Source: Ryuthela nishihirai
Lineage: Eukaryota > Arthropoda > Arachnida > Araneae > Heptathelidae
Length of the DNA: 64,000 nucleotides
Assembly (NCBI GenBank): GCA_038380435.1
Contig: JAWZYU010000005.1
Span: 39,950,001-40,014,000 of the forward strand
Reading direction: 5' to 3'
The notes under the pieces: model-generated
Databases searched by the model: none
Told to the model about the DNA's origin: nothing
What the model saw: the letters and a program-made list of their open reading frames with translations, nothing else
Shown here: positions 11,075-21,753 of the stretch, piece by piece
Position numbering within the stretch: the first letter of the stretch is position 1
How the letters are laid out: each line of letters opens with the position of its first letter
Position numbers and translations under genes: made by a program

Positions 11075-12688
11075 ATGGCACAAAGGCAGCGTCGCGAATC
11101 TGTTAATGTGCCAGATAAGTGTTATGTCCGCGGAAATTATATTTTAAAATCACAGGGTCGTTCTTTGACAAAGATTGGGAAGAAAGCCTATAACTTGTAT
11201 TTTGGGTGGTCAGATCAGGACAAAACATCGGATCCACATGTATGCTACATTTCGTGCTTTGTTGGCCTGAGTGAATGGTTGAAAGGTAAGATAAAATCCA
11301 TACCATCTGCAGTTCCAATGGCGATTCCTTGCATGATTGCTATTTTTGTTTAACTAGAGTGCAGGGCTTTTCAAAAAAGAACAAAAACAAATTACGATAT
11401 CCAAATGTGCCTTCAGCCATAAGGCCAGTTCCTCATGGAGAAGATCTTCCTATACCAACACCTCCAACCAACTGGGGGGAGATGGATTCACATTCATCAG
11501 AGGAAGACTTTGAGGCACAAACAGATCCTGATCCTACATACACCCCTAAAAAGTTAGACGAGCCTCATCTGATTCAGAAAAATGAACTAAATGATCTTGT
11601 TTGTGACCTAGGACTTTACAAACAACAAGCTGAGGTTTTAGGTTCAAGACTTCAAGAGTGGAATCTTGTTTGCCAAGGGTACCAGAGTTTCTCTGTTCAG
11701 AAAGAGAAATTTGGTGTTATCTGCTTATTACAAGATGCAAGATGGTTTGTGTTTCTGCAACGATATTTCATGGCTGATGGAAGAAATTGGAACAACTCAC
11801 GACCCTAAGGAATGTCGTCAATTTATAGATTCGTCAAAATTCAGCTTAAAAGCTGTCCTTTTGCATAAAGGAAACCAAATGCTCTCCATTCTAGTGACAC
11901 ATGCTGTGGGAATGAAAGAAAACTTATAAAAACATGGAAAAAATACTCACTGCTATAAAATATGCCGTTTAAGTGGACAATATGTGGTGACCTAAAAGTC
12001 ATATCTCTCTTGCTATACGGGCTTCAAGGAAGCTTAAAAAAATTAGAGGTTTCCTGTGTTTGTGGGACACATCAGAAAGGAACACTACAAAACAAAAGAC
12101 TGGCTCAAAAGAGATGTTTTTGCTCCTGGAAAGAGTAATGTGAGGTATAAGCCTCTAGATGACCCCTCTGATTTTCTGTTCCCACCACTACACATCAAAC
12201 TGGGACTTATGAAAAACTTTGTAAAAGCTATGGACAAACTGGTAACGGGTTTTTGCACTTGAAGGAAAATTTTCCAAAACTAAGTGATGCCAAACTCAAA
12301 GAAGGTATCTTTATTGGTCCTCAGATCAGGAAGTTACTGAATGATAGTGTCTTCGAAGGAAAACGACATGTAGGAGCGCGCTGCATGGAAATCCTTCACG
12401 TCTGTAGTCCAGGGTTTTCTGGGGAATCAAAAAGATTACCATCAGCTCATTCAAGATCTCAAAAGCTATGAAAATCTTGGTTGTCGAATGTCTTTGAAGA
12501 TCTGTTTCTTGCACTCGCATCTTGACCTCTTTCCCAAGATCTTAGAAGCTGTCAGTGATGAGAAAGGGGAAAGATTTCACAGGAAATTCGAACCATGGAG
12601 GAGAGATACCAAGGCAGGTGCGACCCAGCAATGTTGGGTGACTACTGCTGGTTCTTGCAGAAGGAAGATACATAAAAGGCAAAAATGA
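11075..12688 (+). pseudogene. Unrecognised multicopy family, copy 1 (candidate DDE-type transposase)
   Basis: Pieces in three frames form one protein. They are an N-terminal region with CYVRGNY...YNLYFG and VCYISC (degraded cysteine pairs), HDCYFCLTRVQGF, RYPNVPSAIRPVPHGEDLP, QAEVLGSRLQEWN, RQFIDSSKFSLKAVLLHKGN, TICGDLKVISLLL, LFPPLHIKLGLMKNFVKAM, LKEGIFIGPQIRKLL and AVSDEKGERFH. The same blocks in the same order recur at 33825-35990. I remember this as a widespread uncharacterised arthropod family and cannot name its function. The spaced Asp (IDSS), Asp (GDLK) and Glu (DEKGERFH) could be a DDE/D catalytic set, with a CxxC knuckle after the second Asp in copy 2. That is inference. Frameshifts and stops (for example after 11808 and 11929) make it inactive. 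Confidence 0.6.
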
Positions 12689-13274
12689 ACTTCACGTAAG
12701 TATAAAAGATCCTTAACCGTGTTTTCTTATTTTGCGTTTCAATATTATTTTATTTGTTACTTTATATTCAGTGGTCTATAACTATGATGTTTCTAATATT
12801 TTTCATTGTAATCATGTAATTAATTAAAAACTTTTAAGCTGCAATTTAGTAAAATAGTCGCGTTTATTTTCATTTACCAGATATGCGTATTTCATTGAAA
12901 TTTGAAATATATGAGTAATTTAAAAAAAACTGTGCATGCTGAAAATTTTTCACAGCCATATTTGACTTAAGCACCGCAGAATTTGTTAAAAATATCCTAT
13001 CTGACAATGCTATAAAAAAGTTTCAATTTGTTGTCTAGTGTTATATGTAAATTTAGTTGGGTATCTGCAGTGACTTACAATAGCATTGATTCATTAAACA
13101 GTTAGTGCGCAAAATTTATGAAGCTTGTTGATTGGATAATTCCGTTTCTGTGTTCTTTTAAGTGCGTAATGAAAATACCTTGTTCAAAAATTTGCATTGT
13201 TTGGATCACCAATTGTTTCTCATTGAATTATTTAGTTTCAGTGAGGGATTTTTTAAGTGTGAAATAGAACGCGT
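12689..13274. other. No recognised feature
   Basis: AT-rich spacer between the unknown-family copy and an RTE derivative. No coding motifs or repeats seen. Confidence 0.4.
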
Positions 13275-14547
13275 TCCGATGTCATCATTATCCTCCTCAA
13301 CCAGCCATGACCTACGGAGGTCCAACCAGACCGTGCAATTTAGTTCTCCAAGCATATCTGTTCTGAGCTACATCTGCTGCATCTGGTCACTGCACACCAA
13401 TTCTAGCAAGGTCCTGTTTGACATTGTCTGCCCACCGCATCCTAGGTCTCCCCTTCTTTCTGAGGCCTTTAGGCACACTGTTCATAACCCTATTCACCAA
13501 TCTATAATTATACATAGGGGCAACATGGCCAAACCAGCAGTCTCTCTCTGCACAATATGCTGCTTAAAGGACGCTGCAGACTCCTTTGCCTAACCTCATC
13601 ATTAGTTACAAAGTTGAACCATCTAATGCCCAAGATACTGCGCAAGCATCTGGAATAAAAAGCATCTAGTTTCCTGTTATCTTGTTTACAAAGTGTCCAA
13701 GTTTCACTATCATAACTAACCCTAGAAGGACCTACACCTTGGAGATACTTATTATCTTCGCTCCCTGAAAAGAGAAATTTAAGATTATTTTTAAGAATCT
13801 GACCTTTAGTTGTTCATCTGGTGTCTTGCAAGCCGAGAACATATAAATTATAATGGTGGAATTCTTGTGAAGACATCAAGAGGAAAAGCTCTGTGCAGAG
13901 TCCTCACATTCCAACTACCTATGGAGAGAAAATGGCTAGTGGAATGTTTAAAGAAACTACGTTTATTGAGAGAGGGAATGCCAACAATATCAAACAGCCC
14001 CCTAATCGCAGACATGGGGCAAAGACCCATTCCCCCACCACTAAAAGCTGAAGCCATCTACACTGGAAGACTTCCTCCAATGTAGAATTTGACGATGCCA
14101 ATAGAAGCAAAGAGTTCAGGTGCCTGAGATGACCTCTGCTCAGGATTATCCACCAGCTGATAAACATATCCTGTGAATCTATTCATTTGAGGCTGTCAAC
14201 CCACAAACAGAAAACACAGCGGAAGATTTTCCCTCCGCAGAAGCCCACCAGTTCAGCAAATTCAGGATCCATAATCAAGCTCAAATCCATAAACAAGTCC
14301 AGTCTAGTAGGTATAAATGGTCAGCACCAGGACCCTGTGAAGTTGACCACTCCTCAGCATGGTAGAAAAAAAGAGAAGTAGCCATAGTAGTTCAGATCAA
14401 AGGCCACACTAATCTGACAGCCCTCTCATTCCGTTCACTTCCACAAGCGAGTATCTCTTTGAAAGGTACTAACGGCCTGCACCAGGAGAAGGCGGGGTCG
14501 GACATTAGGTGCTAGGACTCGCCGGTTCTACGCATCATTGCAGGGAC
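13275..14547 (-). mobile_element. Internally deleted RTE-like derivative (copy B)
   Basis: 13275-13735 corresponds to the 3' end of copy A (its 6580-7025), and from about 13736 the sequence jumps to the part matching 9290 onward (endonuclease start and 5' leader). The fusion point lies near CCTAGAAGGACCTACACC. Roughly 2.3 kb, including the whole reverse-transcriptase palm, is missing, leaving both ends. The frame at 13848-14057 still reads MASAFSGGGMGLCP and SIGSWNVRTLHR. Such end-retaining deletions could be mobilised in trans by an intact copy. Its leader stops about 60 bp short of the full 5' end. Confidence 0.8.
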
Positions 14548-15589
14548 AATATGCAGACAAGAGAAATTCTTGGAAAAGACAATTTCGTTTGCAAGCATTT
14601 TGTATAATACGTAACCTTACGAAACCCATCCGTGCTCCCTCTCTTACCAAGGTCAGAGTGGGGATTAGTGGAGAAAATCTCAGTTTTGGCACAGTTGAGA
14701 CTGGTACCAGAGTACATCAGATTATCACTGGCGTAACTAGATAATTGCCGCACGAAGCGAATGACAGTTACTGTTGCCCCACGGTCCTTTGCATTTCATT
14801 GCATCAGTTTTGCTGTCAACTGAATTGAGAGTAACAAACGGGAAAATATCGCAAAATCTCCAAATTAAGCGAAATGTAAAATAATTTCTAAAATTTTGCT
14901 TTCAAAGGCTATTTTGCCGTGCTCTGGAGTTTGGCGCCCCTAGTTAAGCCCCTAAGTTCTAAGTCTCTGGCATAGCTAGCCAACATATCTCCACTCCCTC
15001 CTACCCTGCAATTTGGTTTTACTATATGGCATATTGGTCCCACCAGTTAGAAGCTTATGAGCCTCCACTGGTTGTGGAGCACAGTGGCAACTAGCCAATT
15101 CCTGGCTAAATCAACTCAACCCGCCGAAGTGATGACGTCATTGCTGCCACATCTCGATAATGGAGTTCATTTTACCTCTCTTCCTATTGCTTTTCGGTCG
15201 TCATTTATCAGTTAGTCGATTCGTGGATTCGTCAAAGAAGTTGTTCCACATCTTTGAAACGCGATGGAGACACTTAATGATTTATGTGTCAAATGAAAGC
15301 TTCTGACGCTGGGATCGCCAACATTCCAAAGTTTCAGCAGAAAATTGAAAGAAGTGGACTTGTCACATTTCTTCGATGCTTTAGATTCTGAACCTTATAG
15401 CTTACTTTGTTTCTATATACCTTAATTTTTGTACAGTCGTTTCTTTTTCATTTCTTGTTTCTTTTTAGGTTACAGGGAAAGAGTAAGAGTGCTTTGCACC
15501 ATCTGACCATTCTGTGTATTCAATTATACCGAAATAAATCATTATTATTGTAGGCTATAAAATATTGACTCACCCCACGATTTCCAAGC
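14548..15589. other. Mostly unassigned; weak repeat hints
   Basis: No convincing gene. 14725-14957 has edges GGCGTAACTAGA and, inverted, GGCTTAACTAGG, which may be a decayed MITE. An AATAAA followed by ATTATTATT at 15534-15550 could mark the 3' end of an old retroposed sequence reaching back to about 15200. Both are weak. Confidence 0.25.
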
Positions 15590-16350
15590 CCCCTCCTAAA
15601 ATAGGGGAAACATGAAAATGATTGTTCCGCTATCTCCAGAACTCGAGCACCAAAAGTAACAAATTGTATAAAAAATGAAATCTTGTGAAGTAAAGAATGC
15701 TGTGAATAACAAAAATATGCCCCTTTGCTTTCTTCCCCCCTAAAAAAGGGGAAATGTGAAAGTCGTTCTTCTATTATATCTTCCGAACGCGAGGGACTAC
15801 AGTTTCTAGTTAGGTATCAAATGAAAGCTCATATGAAGACCGTCGTAAACTATTTATAACCCCCCCTATCATTCTCTACGCTTCTAATAAAAAAGGGGAG
15901 GGGGATTTTCGCGGGGGTCGATCTTAACGAATTGTATATGAAATTAACGCCGACATCTCCAATGGGATGGGCTATCTCAAACACGACCCCAAAAAAGGGG
16001 TTGGGTTGTTTTGCCTATGTGCGGCCCTTTTTTTTTGCACACCATGGGCTAAACGGCCAGGTTACATGGACCCCGAAGGTTCAGAGAACAATAGGGGAGG
16101 GGATCCACTGGAACAGCTGTTGGGAGACAGATGGTAGCCTCCCGTCAAGGCCATCCAGCGTGTTCTTTAACGTGCACAGGGTGTGGCTCTCCCACACACG
16201 GGGCCACGGCTTAACGTCCCATTCCGACGAACGGCGGCCTTTCCAAGTCCATCGGTTTTCCCTACTGACCATGGGCAGGGCGGGGAGTTTTGAGGAGATA
16301 AATCTCAATGCTGACCAAGCTGGGACTCGAACCCAAAAAAGGGGAGAAAA
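15590..16350. repeat. Degenerate tandem repeats with CCCCTAAAAAAGGGG cores
   Basis: Units of about 140-150 bp begin at about 15593, 15740 and 15885 with a C-run, A-run, GGGG core, then a similar body (ATCTCCAGAAC, ATCTTCCGAAC, ACATCTCCAA; AATGAAAGCT-type segments). A fourth core at 15987-16000 is split by a SINE and resumes at 16332-16350. The body text ATGAAAG(C/T)T recurs at 16380, suggesting the array continues slightly further. Confidence 0.6.
16001..16331 (-). mobile_element. tRNA-derived SINE family 1, 5'-truncated copy
   Basis: Minus-strand match to the full-length copies at 37249 and 41962: the B-box side GGGTTCGAGTCCCAGC, then the body with GATGGACTTGGAAAGG, GTTAAAGAACACGCTGG and the 3' end CAACCCAA. 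The tRNA-like head before the B box is missing. The insertion split a repeat core and is flanked by the 13-bp duplication CCCAAAAAAGGGG (15988-16000 and 16332-16344), which fixes both ends. The long frames in both directions here are by-products of the repeat. Confidence 0.88.
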
Positions 16351-16451
16351 TATATGATCGATGATATGAGTCATATATCATATGAAAGTTTCTGAAGATA
16401 GATGTTTTTAGTTAGAAATTTTCTAATTTTAATTTATTATACTTTTCGTTT

Positions 16452-16685
16452 CTATCTTCCTAAATGCGCCCGAAAAGGTAGAAAATAAGTCTAAAGCATA
16501 CGATGGTACAATCAATCACTGAATTCGTATTTACTTCAAAGGTAGATAGGGTGCCGATTTATCTACTCAACAAGGTTGCCAGCACCCTATCTTCCTTTGA
16601 AGTGAATACGAATTCAGTGACTGATTACACCGTCAATATGCTTAATGTTTATTTTCTACTTTTTAGGCCGCATATAGGAGAGAGG
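16452..16685. repeat. Foldback element with about 100-bp arms
   Basis: The inner arms 16510-16554 and 16582-16626 are inverted copies differing at 3 of 45 positions, around a 27-base loop. Outward of these the similarity continues at lower identity (TATTTTCTACCTTTTCGGGCGCAT against TATTTTCTACTTTTTAGGCCGCAT when folded) to about 16452 and 16685. No coding capacity. It may be a solo MITE or a foldback; no target duplication was identified. Confidence 0.75.
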
Positions 16686-16951
16686 TTTTTTTTAATTTGT
16701 TTATACACTGGTTTTCATAGATTAAGCAAAAATGAGGAAAATCGCGATAATTCGCCAAAGAAATTGTGCGATCCTCACCAAACTTGTTCATGTAACCAGT
16801 AATGCCGAGTGAGCATATCGTATGCAAATTAGTCTAGGTTGCGTCAATTTGCGTAATCAGATAGCGGCATAAAAATGGGTGTTTTTGAGTGGATCGTTAT
16901 TTTGTGTTGTAAATGTGAGTACAGAAATTCGAAACAGTCATTTTATTAGAA

Positions 16952-17947
16952 ATGACCTCGAAACATCACTTGCCAAATGAACTGTGGTGGAGAGCTATTG
17001 ACCAGCTCGAAGCAGGCCAAAGTCAGTCAGACGTGGCACGATGGCTGAATGTGAGTCCTTCTGTGGTCTATAGACTGTGGAATCAATTTCGTAGCACGGA
17101 TTCCGCGTCTCAGAGGTTTAGCCGAGGAAGGCTAAAGTTACGACCACTGTACAAGACCGATATCTGCGATTATAATAGCAGGAAGGAACAGGACGTCTAC
17201 TCCCTCCCAGCTACGATCCTCTCTTGCAGCAGCCACTGGAAGGATTGTATCAACCTCTACTGTGCATAGAAGGCTTCATGAGGGAGGTCTATAGGCAGTA
17301 ATTTGTATACCCCTCACGTCACGTCACAGGAGAGAGCGGTTGAATTAGACACACACACATGTTAATTGGACAGAAGAGCAATGGAGGTCAGTACTCTTCA
17401 CAGATGAGTCCAGATATTGCTTACAGAGTAATTCCGGACATTGATATGGAGAGAACGAGGTACCTGCTATCATCCCAGTAATATCCGTTAAAGAGACAGT
17501 TACGGCGGAGTTAGCGTGTGTCTTTGGGGTGGCATTTCTTTAGGTGGACACAGACCTCAATGTGTTGGCGAGTGGGAACCTCAATTCTCAGAGGTATAGA
17601 GATGGCATCCTGGACCCTTATGTACGTCCTTACGCTGGTGCAATAGGTGAAATATTCATCTTACAAGATGATAACGCTCGTCCACACAGAGCTCGACAAG
17701 AGAAACCATTATGTGCATGCAGTGGTCAGCTCGATCTCCCGACCTAAATCTGATTGAGCATGTGTGGGATGCGCTAGGGAGACGTGTTGCTACTCTGAAC
17801 CTGCCACCTGCAACAAAGGCAGAGCTTATTACTGCTTTAAAGGAACAATGGTCGTTACCCCCTACTGAGCTGATTCACATCATAAACAACATGGAACATC
17901 GCAGTCGTCCCTGCATTGCTCTAAGGGGTGACCACACTCCTTATTAA
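16952..17947 (+). pseudogene. Tc1-like transposase, second subfamily (copy with frameshifts)
   Basis: MTSKHHLPNELWWRAIDQLE then GQSQSDVARWLNVSPSVVYR is the N-terminal helix-turn-helix pair. After frameshifts come SVLFTDESRYCLQ (first catalytic Asp), VCLWGGISLGGHTDL, NSQRYRDGILDPYVRP, FILQDDNARPHRA (second Asp), and SARSPDLNLIEHVWDALGRR (Glu). It ends CIALRGDHTPY and a TAA at 17945-17947. Length is that expected for the family (about 332 codons). The frame is broken in the first and middle thirds. I did not find convincing terminal repeats. A related copy lies at 26743-27766. Confidence 0.88.
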
Positions 17948-18934
17948 AGAACTTTGCCGATTGCATTCTGGATTTTTTTTTTTTTTTTTTTTTTGCATTT
18001 GATTATGATTTTGCATTCATCTCATTTTTAGACAAGTTCCTGTGTTATTTTTTGAAGAAAAGTGTTTCTAGCGTAAAATATTTTATGCCATTCTGAAACT
18101 AACATTGTAATTTATGTTTCCATTAAATTTCATTAAAATCATTCATATAGTTTTTTGTTTATCATAAGTTTTCTGAGTTTTCCTTTATTTATGGAAATCA
18201 GTGTATTTTTAGAAATCAATATTTTTGAAACTCTAGAAATCTTTTAAGAATCTAAAAGAAAACGCTAGGTTTATGCAACTCCTGCCATGTGCACCCAACT
18301 TTCAATCTCGAAGTTGTCCATTAAGGATTTTTTTTTCTGTTCAAATATCCTCAAGAAATAATGGTTAAATCGCTTTCCACATTCAAAACCAAAGTTCGCA
18401 AAATATTCGGCTCTCTTTCAGGCGATTGTCTGCAGCAGACTCCGGGTGTTGATTTTCAGCACTTTCAAATCCAATGTTTTTCATGACTGATTCAGAGTGA
18501 AGGCTTCGTAAAGACTTCGACTCTCTATGATTAATAATTCCAGGAGACGAATACGCAGGCGCATTATGCATCGTCCTTTTAAAGTTTTAGCTGTGAGCTG
18601 CATGTGTACTTAAAAAGTAATAACTGATGAAAGGATTCGACGTTATTAAGTATTTGAAGTTAATACAGTTAAAATAGGATTGATTTATCAAATTGGAACA
18701 TCTTTAGCTGTGGTTATACTCACGGAAATTAAGTGTATTCTGTAATTAACCTTTAAGGGAAAAAAAGGAAGTTAAATTATGATCTTGTCCAAGTTGAATT
18801 TACAGCTGGTGCCTTTTAGTGATACACATAAATTTATATAAAATAATTTATTCTTAATTCCACTCTGGGCGAGTACCTAGTGCTATCATTTGTCCTCTCT
18901 GAAGACATTCATAAATTTTGATTTTATGCTAATC
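17948..18934. other. AT-rich flank with a poly-T run
   Basis: A T-run at 17971-17994 follows the transposase. The rest is AT-rich without recognised motifs. The reverse ORF at 18383-18571 has no familiar domain. Confidence 0.35.
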
Positions 18935-18942
18935 ATCTAGAC

Positions 18943-19452
18943 CAATGTTTCCCAAAGTGGGCGATACCGCCCCCTGGGGGGGCGCTGGAACGATCCAGGG
19001 GGTCGGTAGTAGCCTCGGGTGCAACTGGGAGGCTGTGGAAGCATTAAGAAAAAAGGGAAGATAAGAAAATTTTGAAAAACCGTTCGTACATGTTTCATCT
19101 GTTGCGTAACATAGAGTTAAAGTCGAATCTCTATGGTTGATTTTAATAAAATTTATAATTTCAAGCTTTTAAATAAATAATTTTATAATTTCAAGCTTTT
19201 TAATAAATAATTTCATAATTTCAAGATTTTTAATAAATAATTTTATAATTTCAAGCTTAAAGGTGTTATATTTACAACATATTTCTTTACTATGTTGTAG
19301 GATGTAGGTAGAAATACAGATACATAAAAGAACGCAAATTTGTCACTGCATCTTTCTGTTTGTTCGCTTAAAGAAGGTAGATTTCCAGGGGGCGCTGAGT
19401 ATTTTTTTTTCTGAAAAGGGGGCGGTAGAACAAATAAGTTTGGGAATCTGTG
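18943..19452. mobile_element. hAT-type MITE with 8-bp target duplication
   Basis: Left end CAATGTTTCCCAAAGTGGG and right end, inverted, CACAGATTCCCAAACTT share the TTCCCAAA core of many hAT-derived MITEs. Just inside each end is a CCGCCCCCT or GGGGGCGCTG block. Flanks 18935-18942 (ATCTAGAC) and 19453-19460 (ATCTAGAT) match at 7 of 8, the hAT target-duplication length. No coding content; a 30-bp tandem repeat sits inside. Confidence 0.85.
19155..19260. repeat. 30-bp tandem repeat, about four units, inside the MITE
   Basis: ATAATTTCAAG recurs at 19155, 19185, 19215 and 19245, exactly 30 bp apart, with AATAAATAATTTT between. Small differences between units (CTTTT or ATTTT) show it has aged. Confidence 0.9.
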
Positions 19453-19459
19453 ATCTAGA

Positions 19460-19573
19460 TTGTGGTTCACAACCTTATGGGGTCGAATGTTAAGTTGTAA
19501 AAAACATTGGATATTGTGTTTAATATATTTCCCCAGAAAAAGTGAAGAACCCCACCCCCGTTGGAAACCACTG
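19460..19573. mobile_element. Second, shorter hAT-type MITE abutting the first
   Basis: Left edge GTGGTTCACAACCTTATGGGG and right edge, inverted, CAGTGGTTTCCAACGGGGG resemble the widespread CAGTGGTTCTCAACC hAT terminus. The element would be 114 bp. It begins within or right after the target duplication of the preceding MITE, so its own duplication cannot be read cleanly. Confidence 0.5.
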
Positions 19574-20321
19574 ATCTCGTAGATCTTCCATTTCCTCTTA
19601 CTACTGCATTGTGCAAATCGAAAACAGATATTGCAACATCCTCACGTGAAATTCGATTATCTTCATTTGGCCTCGACAAGGTGTCAGGTTTCGTGTCAGA
19701 CTTTTCTCAGGATTTAATGAACTCCTCCGAAGCTGATTCGTAATCTATCGTAATAACATCGAAAGACTGAAAACATTTTGCACGTGCAACGGTCGCCTCA
19801 GCTACGAGAGAGCATGCGAGCGGGAAAAAGAGAAATACGCGTTAAGCAACGGCATCCTCACCTATTGTGTAGCTGAAGCCATCTAGCTGAAAGGTGGCGC
19901 TTTTGCATTTCTTCACTTGTCTGGCATCCTTGCGTTTCGACATTTCCGCATCTGCTTTGAAGATCACGTTCCCTCGCTAACAGACCACTCTATCCAGAAG
20001 CGTCTGCCACTGCGTTCATGATCCGCACGTGTTGACGGCAGCCTCTTTCTGCCAGCGTCTGTGCGAGTGATGCTTCAAGCAGCAGCTGCGATCGCATCGG
20101 AAACAGGTGGCGCCACCTAACAGAGATCTCTGCCGTCTGAATTCTCCACCACCTTCAGCGGGTGGATCTTGGTTGGAAGGACCTGCAAATTATGGTGGGG
20201 GGGGGGAGATGATTTTATTTCTATTCTTTGTCTAGGAATAAATATTTCAAAAACACATAAAAAAAACAGATTTCGGAATGAATATCAAGCAATTGAACCT
20301 AGTAGAGCTTAACATAGTATG
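19574..20321. other. No recognised feature
   Basis: Moderately GC-rich stretch with no coding motifs. A G-run near 20195-20205 is the only simple sequence. Confidence 0.35.
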
Positions 20322-20323
20322 TA

Positions 20324-21753
20324 CACTCTGTAACATTGAAATTGCAATACCCAGAAGCGGGGTAAAATTTAACTGACATTCGGATATGAAGCAATGGTGA
20401 GAAACAAGGAAGACAGGATTAAGTTTTCAAAACAAATCGACAATTTTATTACCAGAATTATGTGGCATATCAGTAGGATATACAACCATCACTAATGGCA
20501 ATACATTGAGCAATTCGTCATGACAGTGAATCGTAGAGCCTGATGATAACCTCTCACAGCGCTGTCCACTATGCTTCCTGCGCCTGGTTTTGCAGGGTAG
20601 CTGTTGTCTGCGACTGGTTCCAACTGGGAGCTGAATTGCCGTCCAACCATGTCCCATATATGTTCTATTGGGGAGAGATCTGGGGATCTTTCTGGCTTTT
20701 CCAGGAAGTTGACAGCAGTTAGACATTCCATGGTAATGTTTAGGGTATGCAGAGACATGTTATCTTGCCGAAACATATTCTTTCAGGCACCCCTCTTACG
20801 ACAGGGATAACAACATTATCGAGGATATACTCCAAGTACTGCCGATATGTCAAACTGACTATAAGAAACACTAAAGGTGTCATAGGCTGTCATAGGTGAT
20901 TGCTCCCCAGACCATGACACCTGTCATTTGCGCTGTATACCTCTCGAAAATAAACTCTTGAACTATTTATCTTGAATTTTTCCATTATCTGTATCTACTC
21001 CATGCATGAGCCCGGTAATCATTGGACCCCAAACAAAAGTGAGATTCGTCCCTGAACACCACAATGCCATTCTGTGTTCCAGTTCACGTGAGCATGGCAC
21101 CACTCCACTGGCTGGTGACAATGGTCATTGGTTAGTGATAGCGGCATAAGGGATGGCGTGCATGAATTCCTGCTTTCGCCAATCATTAAGATCTGGTTTG
21201 TTTTGTTGCAATAGTACGACTAATAGCAACAGTTACCGCTCTTCTCACGGTAGATAGATAGAGTTGCTGTGAGGGGGGGGGGGACGTAAGCTTGTCACCG
21301 GATCAAACTGCCACCCTGCGTTCTGGTCATCCTTGTATTCCAGATCCTGGCTGAAGAGAGATCACACCTTCTCTCAAAAACTGCTGCCAGCATCGATATT
21401 CTGTTGCGTTGTCACATCCCAAATGTTGCGCAATGAGGCGAGTCGATCATCCAGTCTCTCGGGGGCCAATAAATCGTCCACTCTGAAATTCTCTCAGCTA
21501 GCGATATGGTCGGCGAATCTGTTGCCTTGGCATTGCATACAAATTTCCACCTACAACTCGCAGCTGAAGACTCTTCTCACGACGAAAGCGGTCTTAGTTG
21601 TAACGTTATGGCGGAGGCATTCTCTCTGATATCGACAAACGCTACAGCAGGAGCAGTCACATATTTTAATCATTTGCATATTTCGCAGCAAGCAGGTTTC
21701 ATTTCACTTGTGATCATTCCTTATGGATGTTGCAATTTCGATGTTACAAAGTG
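20324..21753 (-). mobile_element. Tc1-like DNA transposon, minus strand, with terminal inverted repeats
   Basis: The left end 20324 reads CACTCTGTAACATTGAAATT and continues GCAATACCCAGAAG. The right end at 21753, inverted, reads CACTTTGTAACATCGAAATT. TA precedes the left end (20322-20323); on the right the dinucleotide is CA, one transition from TA. The 1430-bp size and ends of the CACTnnnnnACATTGAAATTGC type tie it to the plus-strand element at 5075-6517. The interior carries a decayed transposase. Confidence 0.88.
20470..21533 (-). pseudogene. Tc1-like transposase, minus strand, multiply broken
   Basis: Start at the minus-strand ATG 21533 giving MPRQQIRRPYR, then FQSGRFIGPRETG and LIAQHLGCDNATEYRCWQQ (helix-turn-helix pair). 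Later pieces: GVMVWGAITYDS, MFRQDNMSLHT (second catalytic Asp with ARPH eroded to MSLH), and SPDLSPIEHIWDMVGRQ (Glu). The C-terminus RIAQCIAISDGCISY ends in a TGA at 20470-20472. Several stops and frameshifts lie between these blocks. Confidence 0.85.

Noticed and set aside
15131..15138. CRE-like TGACGTCA site
   Set aside because: An isolated 8-bp palindrome with no gene nearby is expected by chance in 64 kb.
15932..16357. 141-residue ORF
   Set aside because: It lies over a SINE and its flanks; the same frames appear in other SINE copies and reflect the repeat, not a protein.
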